Shown here: piece after piece, positions 16,254 through 25,140 of the stretch
How the letters are laid out: each line of letters opens with the position of its first letter
Numbering within the stretch: the first letter of the stretch is position 1
Assembly (NCBI RefSeq): GCF_010671605.1
Contig: NZ_JAABOO010000002.1
Span: forward strand, 186,001-250,000
Direction: 5' to 3'
From: Leptobacterium flavescens
Lineage (GTDB): Bacteria > Bacteroidota > Bacteroidia > Flavobacteriales > Flavobacteriaceae
Length of the DNA: 64,000 nucleotides
The notes under the pieces: model-generated
What the model saw: the letters and a program-made list of their open reading frames with translations, nothing else
What the model was told of the DNA's origin: nothing
Database searches by the model: none
Position numbers and translations under genes: made by a program

Positions 16254-17732
16254 ATGATCAAGCTATTAGAAAAAGCCGCTTCATACGGGGAGCGAAAAGC
16301 TATTGTCTCTGACGGGAGATCCTTTAGTTATCATGAACTTTTAAGATCCTCCGGGAATGTTGCTGCCCAATTACTTTCAGGACAGGACGATCTGAAAGAA
16401 GAACGTATTGCTTTTCTGGTTCCGCCTTCCTTCGAATACACTGCCGTACAATGGGGTATTTGGGCAGCGGGAGGGATTGCTGTTCCTCTTTGTGTGTTAC
16501 ATCCTTTGCCATCTATTAAATATGTGCTGGAGGATACGGCAGCCCGAATTGTTATAACACATCGGGATTACGAAGCTTTTCTCAGGCCCCTGGAAGAAGA
16601 GATAGGGATACGCCTGCTTCTGATAGATGAGATTATGAAAGAAGCCTCTGCTGTCTTACCCGATATAGAAAACACAAGGAGGGCCATGATCCTGTACACC
16701 AGTGGTACTACGAGCAAACCGAAAGGAGTGGTAAGCACCCATGCCAATATTGAATCGCAGATCAGTACGCTGGTAGATGCCTGGGAATGGCAAAAGGACG
16801 ATCATATCCTGAACATCCTGCCCCTACATCATGTTCACGGGATTATTAATGTAATGAGTTGTGCGTTGTGGACAGGTGCCTGCTGTGAGTTTCTACCGGA
16901 ATTTGATGCCGGGAAGGTATGGGAAGTCATCAGTTCAGGAAGACTGACCCTGTTTATGGCCGTGCCTACGATCTACTATAAATTAATTGCCTTTTGGGAA
17001 GCTTCCGGCGCTAATGAGAAGCACCGGATGTCTGAAGCTGCATCACGGCTTAGATTAATGGTTTCCGGCTCGGCGGCATTACCTGTTCCTGTACTTGAAA
17101 AATGGAGAGAAATTACCGGAATGACCCTTTTGGAGCGCTACGGGATGACAGAAATAGGAATGGGACTCTCTAATTCGTACAGAGGAGAAAGAAGGCCGGG
17201 GCATGTAGGATTACCTCTGCCCGGAGTTTCTATTCGCCTGGTAGATGAGAATAACCAACCCGTAAAAGAGGGTACTGCAGGAGAAATACAGGTGAAAAGC
17301 GCATGTGTATTTAAAGAGTATTGGGAAAAGGAAGAAGCTACCCGGAAAGCATTTACGGAGGACGGCTGGTTTATCACAGGAGATATAGCGGTGCTGAATG
17401 AGGGATCCTATAAGATCCTCGGAAGGGATAGTGTAGACATTATTAAATCGGGGGGATATAAGATCTCTGCCCTGGAGATTGAGGATGTTCTTAGAAAGCA
17501 CGAACTTATAAAAGATTGCGCCGTGGTGGGGATCCCCGAGCCCGAATGGGGAGAAATAGTAGCAGCCTGTATTGTGACAGAGGAAAATGAGATCGACTTT
17601 AAACAGCTATCGGATTGGCTTAAAAGCTACCTGCCTTCATATAAAGTTCCCCGCAAATACCTTATCAACAAGGAACTTCCCAGAAACGTTTTGGGAAAAG
17701 TGACCAAGAACACCCTGAAGAGCAGGTTTTAA
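16254..17732 (+). CDS. Malonyl-CoA-synthetase-like acyl-CoA synthetase (MatB/ACSF3 type)
   Basis: A 492-residue ANL-superfamily adenylating enzyme. P-loop ILYTSGTTSKPKGVVSTH (about residues 145-162), acyl-binding region LLERYGMTEIGMGLSN, adenylate-binding TGDIAVLNEGSYKILGRDSVD, and hinge and C-terminal IIKSGGYKISALEIEDVL with the catalytic Lys in PRNVLGKVTK. The RYGMTEIGM signature and compact length are typical of malonyl-CoA synthetases of the MatB/ACSF3 type, which activate malonate or methylmalonate. A medium-chain acyl specificity cannot be excluded. It is a single gene; the start ATG at 16254 is the first in frame. Confidence 0.85.
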   Translation: MIKLLEKAASYGERKAIVSDGRSFSYHELLRSSGNVAAQLLSGQDDLKEERIAFLVPPSFEYTAVQWGIWAAGGIAVPLCVLHPLPSIKYVLEDTAARIVITHRDYEAFLRPLEEEIGIRLLLIDEIMKEASAVLPDIENTRRAMILYTSGTTSKPKGVVSTHANIESQISTLVDAWEWQKDDHILNILPLHHVHGIINVMSCALWTGACCEFLPEFDAGKVWEVISSGRLTLFMAVPTIYYKLIAFWEASGANEKHRMSEAASRLRLMVSGSAALPVPVLEKWREITGMTLLERYGMTEIGMGLSNSYRGERRPGHVGLPLPGVSIRLVDENNQPVKEGTAGEIQVKSACVFKEYWEKEEATRKAFTEDGWFITGDIAVLNEGSYKILGRDSVDIIKSGGYKISALEIEDVLRKHELIKDCAVVGIPEPEWGEIVAACIVTEENEIDFKQLSDWLKSYLPSYKVPRKYLINKELPRNVLGKVTKNTLKSRF

Positions 17733-17818
17733 TTTCGGGAGGTTTTCCATATAATTTCTCACAGAAGAGCAACCATTTTCCTGATCCGGCATCTTATACA
17801 AAAACAACCAATACAATT

Positions 17819-18364
17819 ATGAGAACACTGGCAATCAGCATTATTGCAATTCTGGGCTCCCTTTTTATTTCAAATGCCCAGAAAGTAGAATTTGGTCTTA
17901 CGGCGGGGTATCTGTATACCGAGGGAAAACTGGATACAAGTGGTTTTGAAATTAAAGACACAGAGAACGGGTTTTACCTGGGAGTACTAGCAGAGATAGA
18001 TATTAATGAAAAGTTCCGCTTTCAACCGGAAGTACTTTATGGGAATGGAACGGATAGTAAGTTTTTATATATCCCTTTATTGTTTAAGTATTATCTGGGG
18101 GAAAGATTCAACCTTCAGGCAGGCCCGCAGGCTACTTTACTGCTCGACGATAATGCCTTCGGAGATCCTTTTCGAACGTTTGGTATAGATCTGAGTTTCG
18201 GCCTTGGTTTTGATATTACGGAAAGGATCTTTATAGAAGCCAGGTATGCCTTTGAAATTACCGACAGGGCCAATGATAACATTCTTATTTTTGGCGATAT
18301 CCTTTCTCCGGTAGACGATGCCCGGTTTAAAGCTTTAGGTATCGGACTGGGTTACAGGTTTTAA
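17819..18364 (+). CDS. Small outer-membrane beta-barrel protein
   Basis: A 181-residue exported protein (signal peptide cleaved near SNAQ) made of alternating amphipathic strands and ending in the aromatic motif GLGYRF, the usual C-terminal signal for the barrel-assembly machinery. It fits the OMP_b-brl_2/porin-like family. A paralogue is encoded at 40853-41428 on the other strand, sharing the (Y/L)FLH/YIPL strand, GPQxT(L/I)LLDD and IFxxxRYAxE motifs. The function is unknown. It lies upstream of the MarR gene but is probably not in its operon, because that gene has its own promoter. Confidence 0.82.
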   Translation: MRTLAISIIAILGSLFISNAQKVEFGLTAGYLYTEGKLDTSGFEIKDTENGFYLGVLAEIDINEKFRFQPEVLYGNGTDSKFLYIPLLFKYYLGERFNLQAGPQATLLLDDNAFGDPFRTFGIDLSFGLGFDITERIFIEARYAFEITDRANDNILIFGDILSPVDDARFKALGIGLGYRF

Positions 18365-18415
18365 AGCAGGATAGAAGTCAGTTTCAGTTTAATTTGTAAA
18401 GACAGATAGTACATA

Positions 18416-18447
18416 TTTGTATTATTTAAAATAACCTAATATATTTG
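18416..18447 (+). promoter_or_regulatory. Promoter of the MarR/FMN-reductase operon
   Basis: TTTG (18416-18419), 20-nt spacer, TATATTTG (18440-18447), matching the Bacteroidota consensus TTTG-N19-21-TAnnTTTG. Transcription should start near 18452, inside the palindrome at 18449-18467, leaving a leader of about 20 nt. Confidence 0.75.
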
Positions 18448-18448
18448 T

Positions 18449-18467
18449 ACCTACAAATAATGTAGGT
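18449..18467. promoter_or_regulatory. Probable MarR autoregulatory operator
   Basis: Perfect inverted repeat ACCTACA-N5-TGTAGGT directly after the -7 element and 3 bp before the MarR ATG. Its position on the predicted start site is ideal for repression by the encoded MarR dimer. Confidence 0.75.
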
Positions 18468-18470
18468 GTA

Positions 18471-18896
18471 ATGAATTCTTATTACGAAGCTGTTTTCGAA
18501 ATTATCAGAACAGGTCACTGGATGACAGATTCAGTATCCAGGGAGCTAAAGGAATTCGGGATATATGAACCTCAGTTTAATGTGTTGCGAATACTTAAGG
18601 GAGCAAGGGGAAAAGCTGTTTCGGTAAATGATATCCTGGATCGTATGGTACAGCGCTCCAGTAATGTTACGCGTATTGTCGACAAGCTGGAAGCGAAAGG
18701 TTTAGTAGAAAGGACGCTATGTCCGGACGACCGGCGAAAGATGGATATAGTGATAACAAAGGAAGGAGAAGCATTATTAAAAAAACTGAACAGGAAAGTT
18801 GAAGCGCTCCATAAACCTATGAAGAATAACCTCAGTCAGCAGGAAGCAGAAACTTTAAAAAACTTAATCAAAAAATTAAAAGGAGAACAAAAATGA
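18471..18896 (+). CDS. MarR-family repressor
   Basis: A 141-residue winged-helix protein. The recognition region reads VNDILDRMVQRSSNVTRIVDKLEAKGLVER (residues about 55-84, wing PDDRRKMDIVITKEG), as in MarR/OhrR-type dimers that usually release DNA on binding phenolics or on Cys oxidation. Only Cys85 lies near the wing. Its stop overlaps the ATG of the FMN reductase gene (ATGA), so the two form an operon controlled by the promoter/operator just upstream. The likely job is to sense electrophiles or quinones and induce the reductase. The inducer is inferred. Confidence 0.9.
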   Translation: MNSYYEAVFEIIRTGHWMTDSVSRELKEFGIYEPQFNVLRILKGARGKAVSVNDILDRMVQRSSNVTRIVDKLEAKGLVERTLCPDDRRKMDIVITKEGEALLKKLNRKVEALHKPMKNNLSQQEAETLKNLIKKLKGEQK

Positions 18897-19423
18897 AGAA
18901 AATAGTAGCCATTGGAGGAAGTAATAGCAGAAGTTCTATCAATAAAACCCTGGCAACCTATGCAGCCAGGCAAATAGATAATTCGGAAGTTGTGGTTGCA
19001 GATCTGAATGATTATGCCTTACCTCTGTACGGGATAGATGAAGAGAAGGATAATGGTATTCCGGAAGATGCACACAGGTTTAACGAATTGATCGCGTCTG
19101 CAGACGGCCTGGTGGTTTCCCTGGCGGAACACAACGGTTCGTATTCTACCGCCTTTAAAAATGCATTCGACTGGTTGTCGAGGATCCATCAGAAAGTATG
19201 GAAGAACAAACCCATGTTATTAATGGCAACATCTCCAGGAGCAAGGGGAGGAGCTACGGTGCTTCAGACCGCTAAAACATCCTTTCCACATTTGGGAGGA
19301 AATATCGTTGCCGATTTTTCCCTGCCTTCTTTCCATAACAACTTCTCTGAAGAGGGAATTGCAGATAAAGAGTTAAATACCGATTTACATAATAAGATCC
19401 GGTTATTACAGGAAGCTATTTAA
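18893..19423 (+). CDS. NADPH-dependent FMN reductase (quinone/azo reductase type)
   Basis: A 176-residue flavodoxin-fold enzyme. AIGGSNSRSSINKTLATYAA (residues 5-24) binds the FMN phosphate, PLYGIDEEKDNGIP is the second loop, and VSLAEHNGSYSTAFKNAFDWLSR is the flavin-ring loop typical of the NADPH-FMN reductase/ChrR/ArsH-like group, which reduce quinones, chromate or azo dyes. The gene overlaps the MarR repressor by 4 bp and is followed by a good terminator at 19481. The operon looks like a quinone or electrophile detoxification pair. Confidence 0.9.
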   Translation: MKKIVAIGGSNSRSSINKTLATYAARQIDNSEVVVADLNDYALPLYGIDEEKDNGIPEDAHRFNELIASADGLVVSLAEHNGSYSTAFKNAFDWLSRIHQKVWKNKPMLLMATSPGARGGATVLQTAKTSFPHLGGNIVADFSLPSFHNNFSEEGIADKELNTDLHNKIRLLQEAI

Positions 19424-19480
19424 GGAACAAACTGTTCAAAAGAGTATCAGAACCTATTTACTGTGGGAGAATAATTTATA

Positions 19481-19511
19481 AAGGGAACTATTTCGTAATA
19501 GTTCCTTTTTT
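19481..19511 (+). terminator. Terminator of the MarR/FMN-reductase operon
   Basis: Stem GGAACTATT (19484-19492) and AATAGTTCC (19497-19505), 4-nt loop, then a T-run. The remaining about 290 bp to the next gene hold no other feature that I can support. Confidence 0.85.
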
Positions 19512-19802
19512 GTTAGAATGACTTTCTGATTTTATGACATACTGTTCATCTTTTATGCAATGGAATTATTCTTCGATTTTTATAAAGTACTGATAAGCAT
19601 TCTCTTAAGAAGAATTTAATGAAATAATTTTTTATTTGATGAAAATTGAGCTGAAAGGGATAGTTGAAACGTAATTTAGTATAGGTGTCACTCCGAAATC
19701 GGAATAACCGTTAAATTTCTTCAATATCATGGCAATTAAAGGTATTGCCGGAAGGGATTAAATGGGAAAAGACATAAATTTACGGGAACTTAAATCCAAA
19801 AG

Positions 19803-20915
19803 ATGTTTAAAAAGCTTATAGTAATACTGCTGGGTATATTGATATTCTCCTGTGGGAAGGATAAAGAGCGATCTGCTGATCCCGAATTAAAAGAAATGAT
19901 AGGTCAGATGATCATGATCGGGTTCAGGGGAATGGAAGTAGATAGTATTGATAAGGAGATCCTCAATCAGATAGACAGTGGTTATGTGGGAGGGTTAATC
20001 CTGTTTGATTACGACCTGGTAAGCAGATCTGCCAACCGAAATATACGATCCCCGCAACAGCTAAGGTCACTTATCTCAGATCTCCAGCAACGGTCGGAAA
20101 CTCCGCTTTTTATGGCGGTAGACCAGGAGGGAGGATTGGTAAACAGGCTTAAACCCAAATATGGCTTTCCTCAAATTGCTTCTGCTGCATATCTCGGAAA
20201 GATCAATAATCCCGATTCCACACGTTATTACGCTTCGCTGAATGCGCATAATTTAAGGACTATGGGCTTTAATGTAAATTTTGCACCTGTAGTGGATATA
20301 GATCTTAATCCGCAGAACCCCGTGATCGGAAAATACGAAAGAAGTTACGGAGACAATGCCGAACTGGTGATCACCCATGCCAAAGAATGGATACAGGTAC
20401 ATGATTCTTTAGGGATCATCTCTACCTTAAAGCATTTTCCGGGACATGGCAGCTCGGATTCCGATTCGCATGAAGGATTTACAGATATTACAGCCTACTG
20501 GTCGGAGGAAGAGCTTCAACCCTTTAAAAGCTTAAGTCAGATGGATTACCGCATGGGTATTATGACGGCTCATGTCTTTAACAGCAAACTCGATCCTGAT
20601 TATCCGGCTACCCTTTCCAAAAAGATCATTCAGGATATTTTAAGGGATCAATGGAAATACAGGGGATTGATATTTTCGGACGATCTGCAGATGAAAGCTG
20701 TGAATAAGCTTTACGATACGGAGACCATCCTTAAAAATTCGATCAATTCCGGTGTGGATGTACTGGTTTTTGGTAATAACCTGGAATATGATGAACTGAT
20801 CCCTAAGGAAGCCGTAGATCATATCATAGAATTGGTAGAGAAGGGGGAGATCAGTAAAGAACGTATCAGGGAATCGTACGACAGGATAATGAAAGTTAAA
20901 GAAAACCTCAAATAG
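19803..20915 (+). CDS. NagZ-like GH3 beta-N-acetylhexosaminidase lipoprotein
   Basis: A 370-residue lipoprotein (lipobox LIFSC) with a single glycoside hydrolase family 3 N-terminal domain. The NagZ signature KHFPGHGSSDSDSHEGF contains the unusual Asp-His acid/base dyad, FMAVDQEGGLVNRL is the substrate loop, and FSDDLQMKAV contains the nucleophile Asp. The single-domain length and the motif set favour beta-N-acetylglucosaminidase activity on peptidoglycan or chitin fragments, here at the membrane rather than in the cytoplasm. It is monocistronic. Confidence 0.88.
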   Translation: MFKKLIVILLGILIFSCGKDKERSADPELKEMIGQMIMIGFRGMEVDSIDKEILNQIDSGYVGGLILFDYDLVSRSANRNIRSPQQLRSLISDLQQRSETPLFMAVDQEGGLVNRLKPKYGFPQIASAAYLGKINNPDSTRYYASLNAHNLRTMGFNVNFAPVVDIDLNPQNPVIGKYERSYGDNAELVITHAKEWIQVHDSLGIISTLKHFPGHGSSDSDSHEGFTDITAYWSEEELQPFKSLSQMDYRMGIMTAHVFNSKLDPDYPATLSKKIIQDILRDQWKYRGLIFSDDLQMKAVNKLYDTETILKNSINSGVDVLVFGNNLEYDELIPKEAVDHIIELVEKGEISKERIRESYDRIMKVKENLK

Positions 20916-20974
20916 GATAGAGAACCCAAGTCTCAATTTTATGTACCTTCGGTACTACTGAATATTGTAACCTT

Positions 20975-21508
20975 ATGGATCATAGGAGCACCCTTGACGA
21001 ATCTTTACACAGAACCGAATACCTCAAAAACGGGGATGTCTTTCTTGAATATGGGAAGCCGTGTACTCGAATAGGGAAACTGATAAGCGGGGTGATGCGG
21101 GGTTTTGTTTATAATGATGAAGGCGATGAAATAACCACTCATTTTTATCAGGAAGGCGATGTGATTATTGGGAGCTATATTCCGAATATAAGTATGACGA
21201 TGACCATCCAGGCGATGGAAGACTGCGAGATTTCTATTGCCGATTATGCGGAAGTTATGTCCTGGGTCAATAAAGACAGGGAGATTACAGAAATCATCAC
21301 CAGGGAATTTCAAAAGCTGAATGATCAGCTACAGTCGCGATTAGTATCGCTTTTAAATCTGAGCTCTGTGGAAAAATACGAACTCTTCCTTAAAGAATAC
21401 CCGAATCTGATCAATCGTATCCCGCATTACTATGTAGCAAACTACCTCGGAATAACACCCACTCAATTAAGCCGGGCCCGAAAACAATTTATCGACAAAT
21501 GTAAATGA
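20975..21508 (+). CDS. Crp/Fnr-family regulator (cyclic-nucleotide-binding-like domain)
   Basis: A 177-residue protein. The N-terminal jelly-roll reads LKNGDVFLEYGKPCTRIGKLISGVMR with EGDVIIGSY and IQAMEDCEISIADYAEV strands. The C-terminal helical part ends YYVANYLGITPTQLSRARKQF, a winged-helix recognition segment. Many Bacteroidota members of this family lack the residues for cAMP binding, and I see no clear RxSxxxR cassette, so the ligand is unknown. A small GTACC-TTC-GGTAC hairpin lies just upstream (about 20942-20954). It may form an operon with the 21564 gene, 55 bp away. Confidence 0.85.
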   Translation: MDHRSTLDESLHRTEYLKNGDVFLEYGKPCTRIGKLISGVMRGFVYNDEGDEITTHFYQEGDVIIGSYIPNISMTMTIQAMEDCEISIADYAEVMSWVNKDREITEIITREFQKLNDQLQSRLVSLLNLSSVEKYELFLKEYPNLINRIPHYYVANYLGITPTQLSRARKQFIDKCK

Positions 21509-21563
21509 GAAAGAGGCTGCTGCTCCATTACTTTGTATTCTTAAAACAGTATAATACAACGGA

Positions 21564-21977
21564 ATGGAAAAGCATTTTCAATTAACAGATAAGGAATTCG
21601 AAAAACAGTTTGCGAACTGTGAATTGGATCCGTTAGATTTTAGTCACGAGGCACACTTAAGGCTGGCATGGATACATATTAAGGAATACGGAATTGAACA
21701 AGCCGAAAAAAACATTCAGGCACAGCTACAAGCTTTTGTAAGTTTTGTGGGAGCTGAAGATAAGTACAATACAACCCTGACTATCGCTTCCATCAGGGCG
21801 GTTGATCATTTTATGCAGCGGTCAGGATCAGATAATTTTAAAGATTTTATTAGCGAGTTCCCGGACTTAAAAAACAACTTTAAAAAACTGATCGGTAGTC
21901 ATTACAGTTTTGATATTTTTAATTCCAAAGCGGCCAGAACCATTTATTTAAAACCGGATCTGCTTCCTTTTGACTAG
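21564..21977 (+). CDS. Hypothetical soluble protein downstream of Crp-type regulator
   Basis: A 137-residue, mostly helical protein with no signal peptide. Visible conserved-looking features are FSHEAHLRLAWIHIKEYG (residues 26-43), with a His-x-x-His pair that could bind metal, and SHYSFDIFNSKAARTIYLKPDLLPFD at the end. I do not recognise a named family. It reads in the same direction as the Crp-type regulator 55 bp upstream and could be its target or partner. The family is probably conserved, because the pattern is rich in aromatic and His residues. Confidence 0.65.
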   Translation: MEKHFQLTDKEFEKQFANCELDPLDFSHEAHLRLAWIHIKEYGIEQAEKNIQAQLQAFVSFVGAEDKYNTTLTIASIRAVDHFMQRSGSDNFKDFISEFPDLKNNFKKLIGSHYSFDIFNSKAARTIYLKPDLLPFD

Positions 21978-22146
21978 TGCTGTTTTTATATGGAGATTCC
22001 TCCTTTATGGGATAAATTCACTATATTTTATAGTTAAACAACTTAAGGCCTGATTTTTTGAGGCTAATAAGTCAATGTTATGCCTGTATAGGTGTAACAT
22101 TTCAGGACAATTTATATCCTTATAATATATTCAACAACCGGTCAAA

Positions 22147-23796
22147 ATGAAAAAACTAATTATTATGGTGCTTTGTTGCTTTGCTATGCAGGCGACCGCA
22201 CAAAACATGCAATCTGCCGAAGAGTGGCAGGACGATCTTAAATTCCTTCAGAATACGATACATTCGGACTATTCCTTTTTATTTAAAAAAACCACCGCAT
22301 CCGATTTTGATAAATCAGTCAGTGAGTTATCCAAAGCCATTCCGTCTTTAGAAGAACATGAAATAATTGTAGGCCTAGCCAGGATTATTTCTTCGTTTAA
22401 ATACGGGCATACGGCTCTCGGATTCAGAAGTATCCCGGGGAAATTCCATAGTTTGCCGCTTAATCTGTACTATTTTAAAGATGGGATCTATGTACAGGGA
22501 GTGCACAAAGATTACAAACAGTTATTGGGAGCAAAAGTAACAGCTGTTGCAGGCGTTCCTGTTGAGGATGTGCTAAAAGCTGTTTACCCCGTTGTACCTG
22601 CCGAGAACGATCAGTTCTTTAAGGCATACGGATTACGGTATATGATAAGTCCGGAAATACTGCATGCACAGGGGGTGATCGATAAATTGTCAGATAATGT
22701 TGAGCTTAGCCTGAAAAAAGGGACTGAAACTTTTAAACAGACGGTGAAGGTGATGTCTGCTGATGAAAGAGCTCCTATAAAATACGGATTTGTTCAGCAG
22801 GAAGGTGACTGGCTGGATGCGCGCAAGCAGGATAAGACGCCTCTATACCTTAAGAACCTTGATAAAATATATTATTACGAATATCTTCCGGAAAAGAAAA
22901 CAGTATATGTAAGACACAGTCAGATACAGGATGATCCTTCGGAAAACATTCCGGATTTTTACGATAGAGTCTTCAATTTTATAGCAAATAACGATGTAGA
23001 ACGGCTAGTGATAGATGTACGCCTGAATGGAGGTGGAAACAACTATAAAAACAAAGCTGTTATTACCCGTATTATTGAATCCAAAAAAATAAATCAGGTC
23101 GGGAAGCTGTATGTGATCATCGGAAGGCGAACTTTTTCTGCCTGTCAGAACCTGGTTAACGAGTTTGATAATTATACGAATGCCATATTTATAGGAGAGC
23201 CTACGGGTGAGAACATCAACTTTTATGGTGATAACAGACGGGTAGAACTTCCGAACAGTAAGATCCCCATGTTCTTATCCTTTGCCTGGTGGCAGGACAA
23301 GCCACAATGGGAAAACGGACCCTGGACTGCTCCGCAAATAGCCGTCGATATGAGCTTTGAGGATTATAAGGAAAACAGAGACCCGGTTCTCGATGCTAGC
23401 CTGTCTTTCTCGGATTCTGAGTATATAACTGATCCTATGCAATATATGACCGATCTGTACCTAGCAGGGGAAATGGAAAAACTTCAGAAAGAAGCGGTAA
23501 GGATGATAAATGACCCGGCTTACCAGTTTTTTGATTTCGAGGGAGAACTGAATAAGACCGGCTATGATATGCTGGGAAGAGGTGACCATGAGACTGCAGT
23601 TGCGGTTTTTACTTTTGTTACCCAATTATTCCCGGATTCTGCCAATGCCTGGGACAGCCTGGCCGAAGGTTATTTAAAAGCAGGACAAAAAGAAAAAGCG
23701 ATCGAGTATTACCGCAAGGCGCTTTCTATGGACCCTGAAGGTGCCACCGGAAAGAATGCGAGTGAAATGCTTAAAGAGATAACGAAAGAGCAATAG
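22147..23796 (+). CDS. S41-like peptidase with C-terminal TPR
   Basis: A 549-residue exported protein (signal peptide MATAQ-type cleavage near 19-20). An N-terminal helical cap with a PDZ-like segment (about 100-170) is followed by an S41/tail-specific-protease core: VIDVRLNGGGNNY (about 289-301), RRTFSACQNL with Ser331 at the catalytic-serine position, and EPTGENINFYGD. The classical PDZ and Lys dyad are not obvious, so peptidase activity is probable rather than certain. A TPR tail (about 470-540, YYRKALSMDP) follows. A second protein of the same design is encoded at 43972. Such fusions suggest a periplasmic enzyme docked to other proteins. Confidence 0.82.
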   Translation: MKKLIIMVLCCFAMQATAQNMQSAEEWQDDLKFLQNTIHSDYSFLFKKTTASDFDKSVSELSKAIPSLEEHEIIVGLARIISSFKYGHTALGFRSIPGKFHSLPLNLYYFKDGIYVQGVHKDYKQLLGAKVTAVAGVPVEDVLKAVYPVVPAENDQFFKAYGLRYMISPEILHAQGVIDKLSDNVELSLKKGTETFKQTVKVMSADERAPIKYGFVQQEGDWLDARKQDKTPLYLKNLDKIYYYEYLPEKKTVYVRHSQIQDDPSENIPDFYDRVFNFIANNDVERLVIDVRLNGGGNNYKNKAVITRIIESKKINQVGKLYVIIGRRTFSACQNLVNEFDNYTNAIFIGEPTGENINFYGDNRRVELPNSKIPMFLSFAWWQDKPQWENGPWTAPQIAVDMSFEDYKENRDPVLDASLSFSDSEYITDPMQYMTDLYLAGEMEKLQKEAVRMINDPAYQFFDFEGELNKTGYDMLGRGDHETAVAVFTFVTQLFPDSANAWDSLAEGYLKAGQKEKAIEYYRKALSMDPEGATGKNASEMLKEITKEQ

Positions 23797-23843
23797 AAGA
23801 TAAAATAGCGGGTTTAGACCGCTTAACTGTATAAAATTGATCA

Positions 23844-23874
23844 GGCCCGTATTCCTTAGGATACGGGTCTTTTG
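23844..23874. terminator. Terminator between convergent genes
   Basis: Stem CCCGTAT (23846-23852) and ATACGGG (23861-23867) followed by TCTTTT. It ends the S41/TPR gene and lies 30 bp past the stop of the convergent minus-strand small gene. Confidence 0.75.
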
Positions 23875-23902
23875 ATTAGGCAGATCAGCGCAGGGCTGTA
23901 TT

Positions 23903-24154
23903 CTATGCAGCAGCCATTTTCAGGTATTTTAACTCCAGTGTTGAAGCTCTCAACAATTGTTTAAGCTTTATTCTTTGGAGTTTGCATTCGCAATATCTAA
24001 GATCATCTTCGGTTCGGTAAACCAGGGATCTGCAGTAATCTATTTTTTGGTCACAGGGCATTTTTGACACGATTGTTCCGTAAAATTCATCAATATCCGC
24101 CAATGTTTCCCCGGAAGAACGGATCTTCCAATACCATTCAATTAGCCTTTTCAT
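23903..24154 (-). CDS. Small hypothetical protein, charged helical
   Basis: An 83-residue soluble protein, MKRLIEWYWKIRSSG start, with Cys at four positions (KMPCDQKIDYC and YCEC) and a basic helix KLQRIKLKQLL. No family recognised. Support for it being real: it fills the space between a terminator and a divergent promoter region, starts with a good ATG, and a pair of 16-bp direct repeats lies just upstream of it. The evidence is still modest. Confidence 0.5.
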   Translation of the reverse strand: MKRLIEWYWKIRSSGETLADIDEFYGTIVSKMPCDQKIDYCRSLVYRTEDDLRYCECKLQRIKLKQLLRASTLELKYLKMAAA

Positions 24155-24181
24155 TTTTCATCAGGGTTTTAGGTTTTCCAC

Positions 24182-24249
24182 TTAAATATAGCATCAAGCT
24201 TTGTTCCAAAAGATGTTAAAAACTAATAAGATTTTAAATATAGCATCAA
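24182..24249. promoter_or_regulatory. Pair of 16-bp direct repeats in a divergent promoter region
   Basis: TTAAATATAGCATCAA occurs perfectly at 24182-24197 and 24234-24249, 52 bp apart, between the minus-strand small gene and the exported isoaspartyl methyltransferase gene. Weaker similarity continues after each copy (GTTAAAAACT versus GTCAAAAACT). They could be operator sites or a small duplication carrying promoters. Confidence 0.5.
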
Positions 24250-24331
24250 TAATTGTCAAAAACTCCCCCTTAAAAGAAGGAATTGTACCAATAGTTTCGT
24301 AACTTATAGAGCAACGTATATAAGCCTGATC

Positions 24332-25039
24332 ATGAGCAGAATTGCCGGTATATTAATATGTGTTTTTTTAATGACGGGTGCTGCTATTGGTCAGGAGGAT
24401 TATATCGCTAAGAGAAAGCTGATGGTGGAGGCACAGATCAAAGCAAGGGGTATTGTAAGCCCTGCTACTTTAAGGGCCATGTCTAAGGTTCCCAGGCACC
24501 TTTTTGTTCCCGAAGGTATGAAAATATATGCCTATACAGATGGCCCGTTACCCATAGGGAACGGTCAGACCATTTCCCAGCCCTATATCGTAGCCTTTAT
24601 GACGCAGGCATTGAGATTAAAACAGGACCATAAGGTGCTGGAGATAGGTACAGGTTCCGGATATCAGGCAGCTGTCCTGGCCAAAATTGTGGATTCCGTA
24701 TATACTATTGAAATTGTAAAAGACCTGGCTTTAAGGGCTCAGAAAAAGCTGTATAACATGGGATACGATAATATTGAGGTCAGATGGGGAGACGGTTATA
24801 ACGGCTGGCCTGGAGAAGCTCCTTTCGATGCCATTATGGTAACCGCCGGAGCCGAATCCATTCCTCAGCCCCTGATCGACCAGCTAAAAGTGGGAGGGAG
24901 GATGATCATTCCGGTAGGCCCTCACAATTCCATTCGTCAGCTGGTATTGGTCCATAAAAAGAAGAACAAAGTAGTTAAAAAAGAACTGATGGCAGTACGG
25001 TTTGTACCTTTTACCAGGGAGAAAAACAGAAAACCGTAA
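24332..25039 (+). CDS. pcm: Exported protein-L-isoaspartate O-methyltransferase
   Basis: A 235-residue enzyme with a signal peptide (cleavage near AAIGQE). It repairs isoaspartyl residues using S-adenosylmethionine. The SAM motif VLEIGTGSGYQAAVLAKIV (about residues 109-127), the N-terminal MVEAQIKARGI and VPRHLFVPEG segments, and PLPIGNGQTISQPYIVAFM are all characteristic. Placement of this normally cytosolic repair enzyme in the periplasm is seen in several Gram-negative groups; how SAM would be supplied there is unclear. It is followed after about 100 bp by a small gene. Confidence 0.93.
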   Translation: MSRIAGILICVFLMTGAAIGQEDYIAKRKLMVEAQIKARGIVSPATLRAMSKVPRHLFVPEGMKIYAYTDGPLPIGNGQTISQPYIVAFMTQALRLKQDHKVLEIGTGSGYQAAVLAKIVDSVYTIEIVKDLALRAQKKLYNMGYDNIEVRWGDGYNGWPGEAPFDAIMVTAGAESIPQPLIDQLKVGGRMIIPVGPHNSIRQLVLVHKKKNKVVKKELMAVRFVPFTREKNRKP

Positions 25040-25140
25040 AGTGTTAGTACGAAATAGTGAAACTGAAGGCTATAAATGACCTTAAAAGGGCATTTAATGA
25101 TTGTACAATTGACAGATGAAGAAACTGTAAGCAAAGAGCA

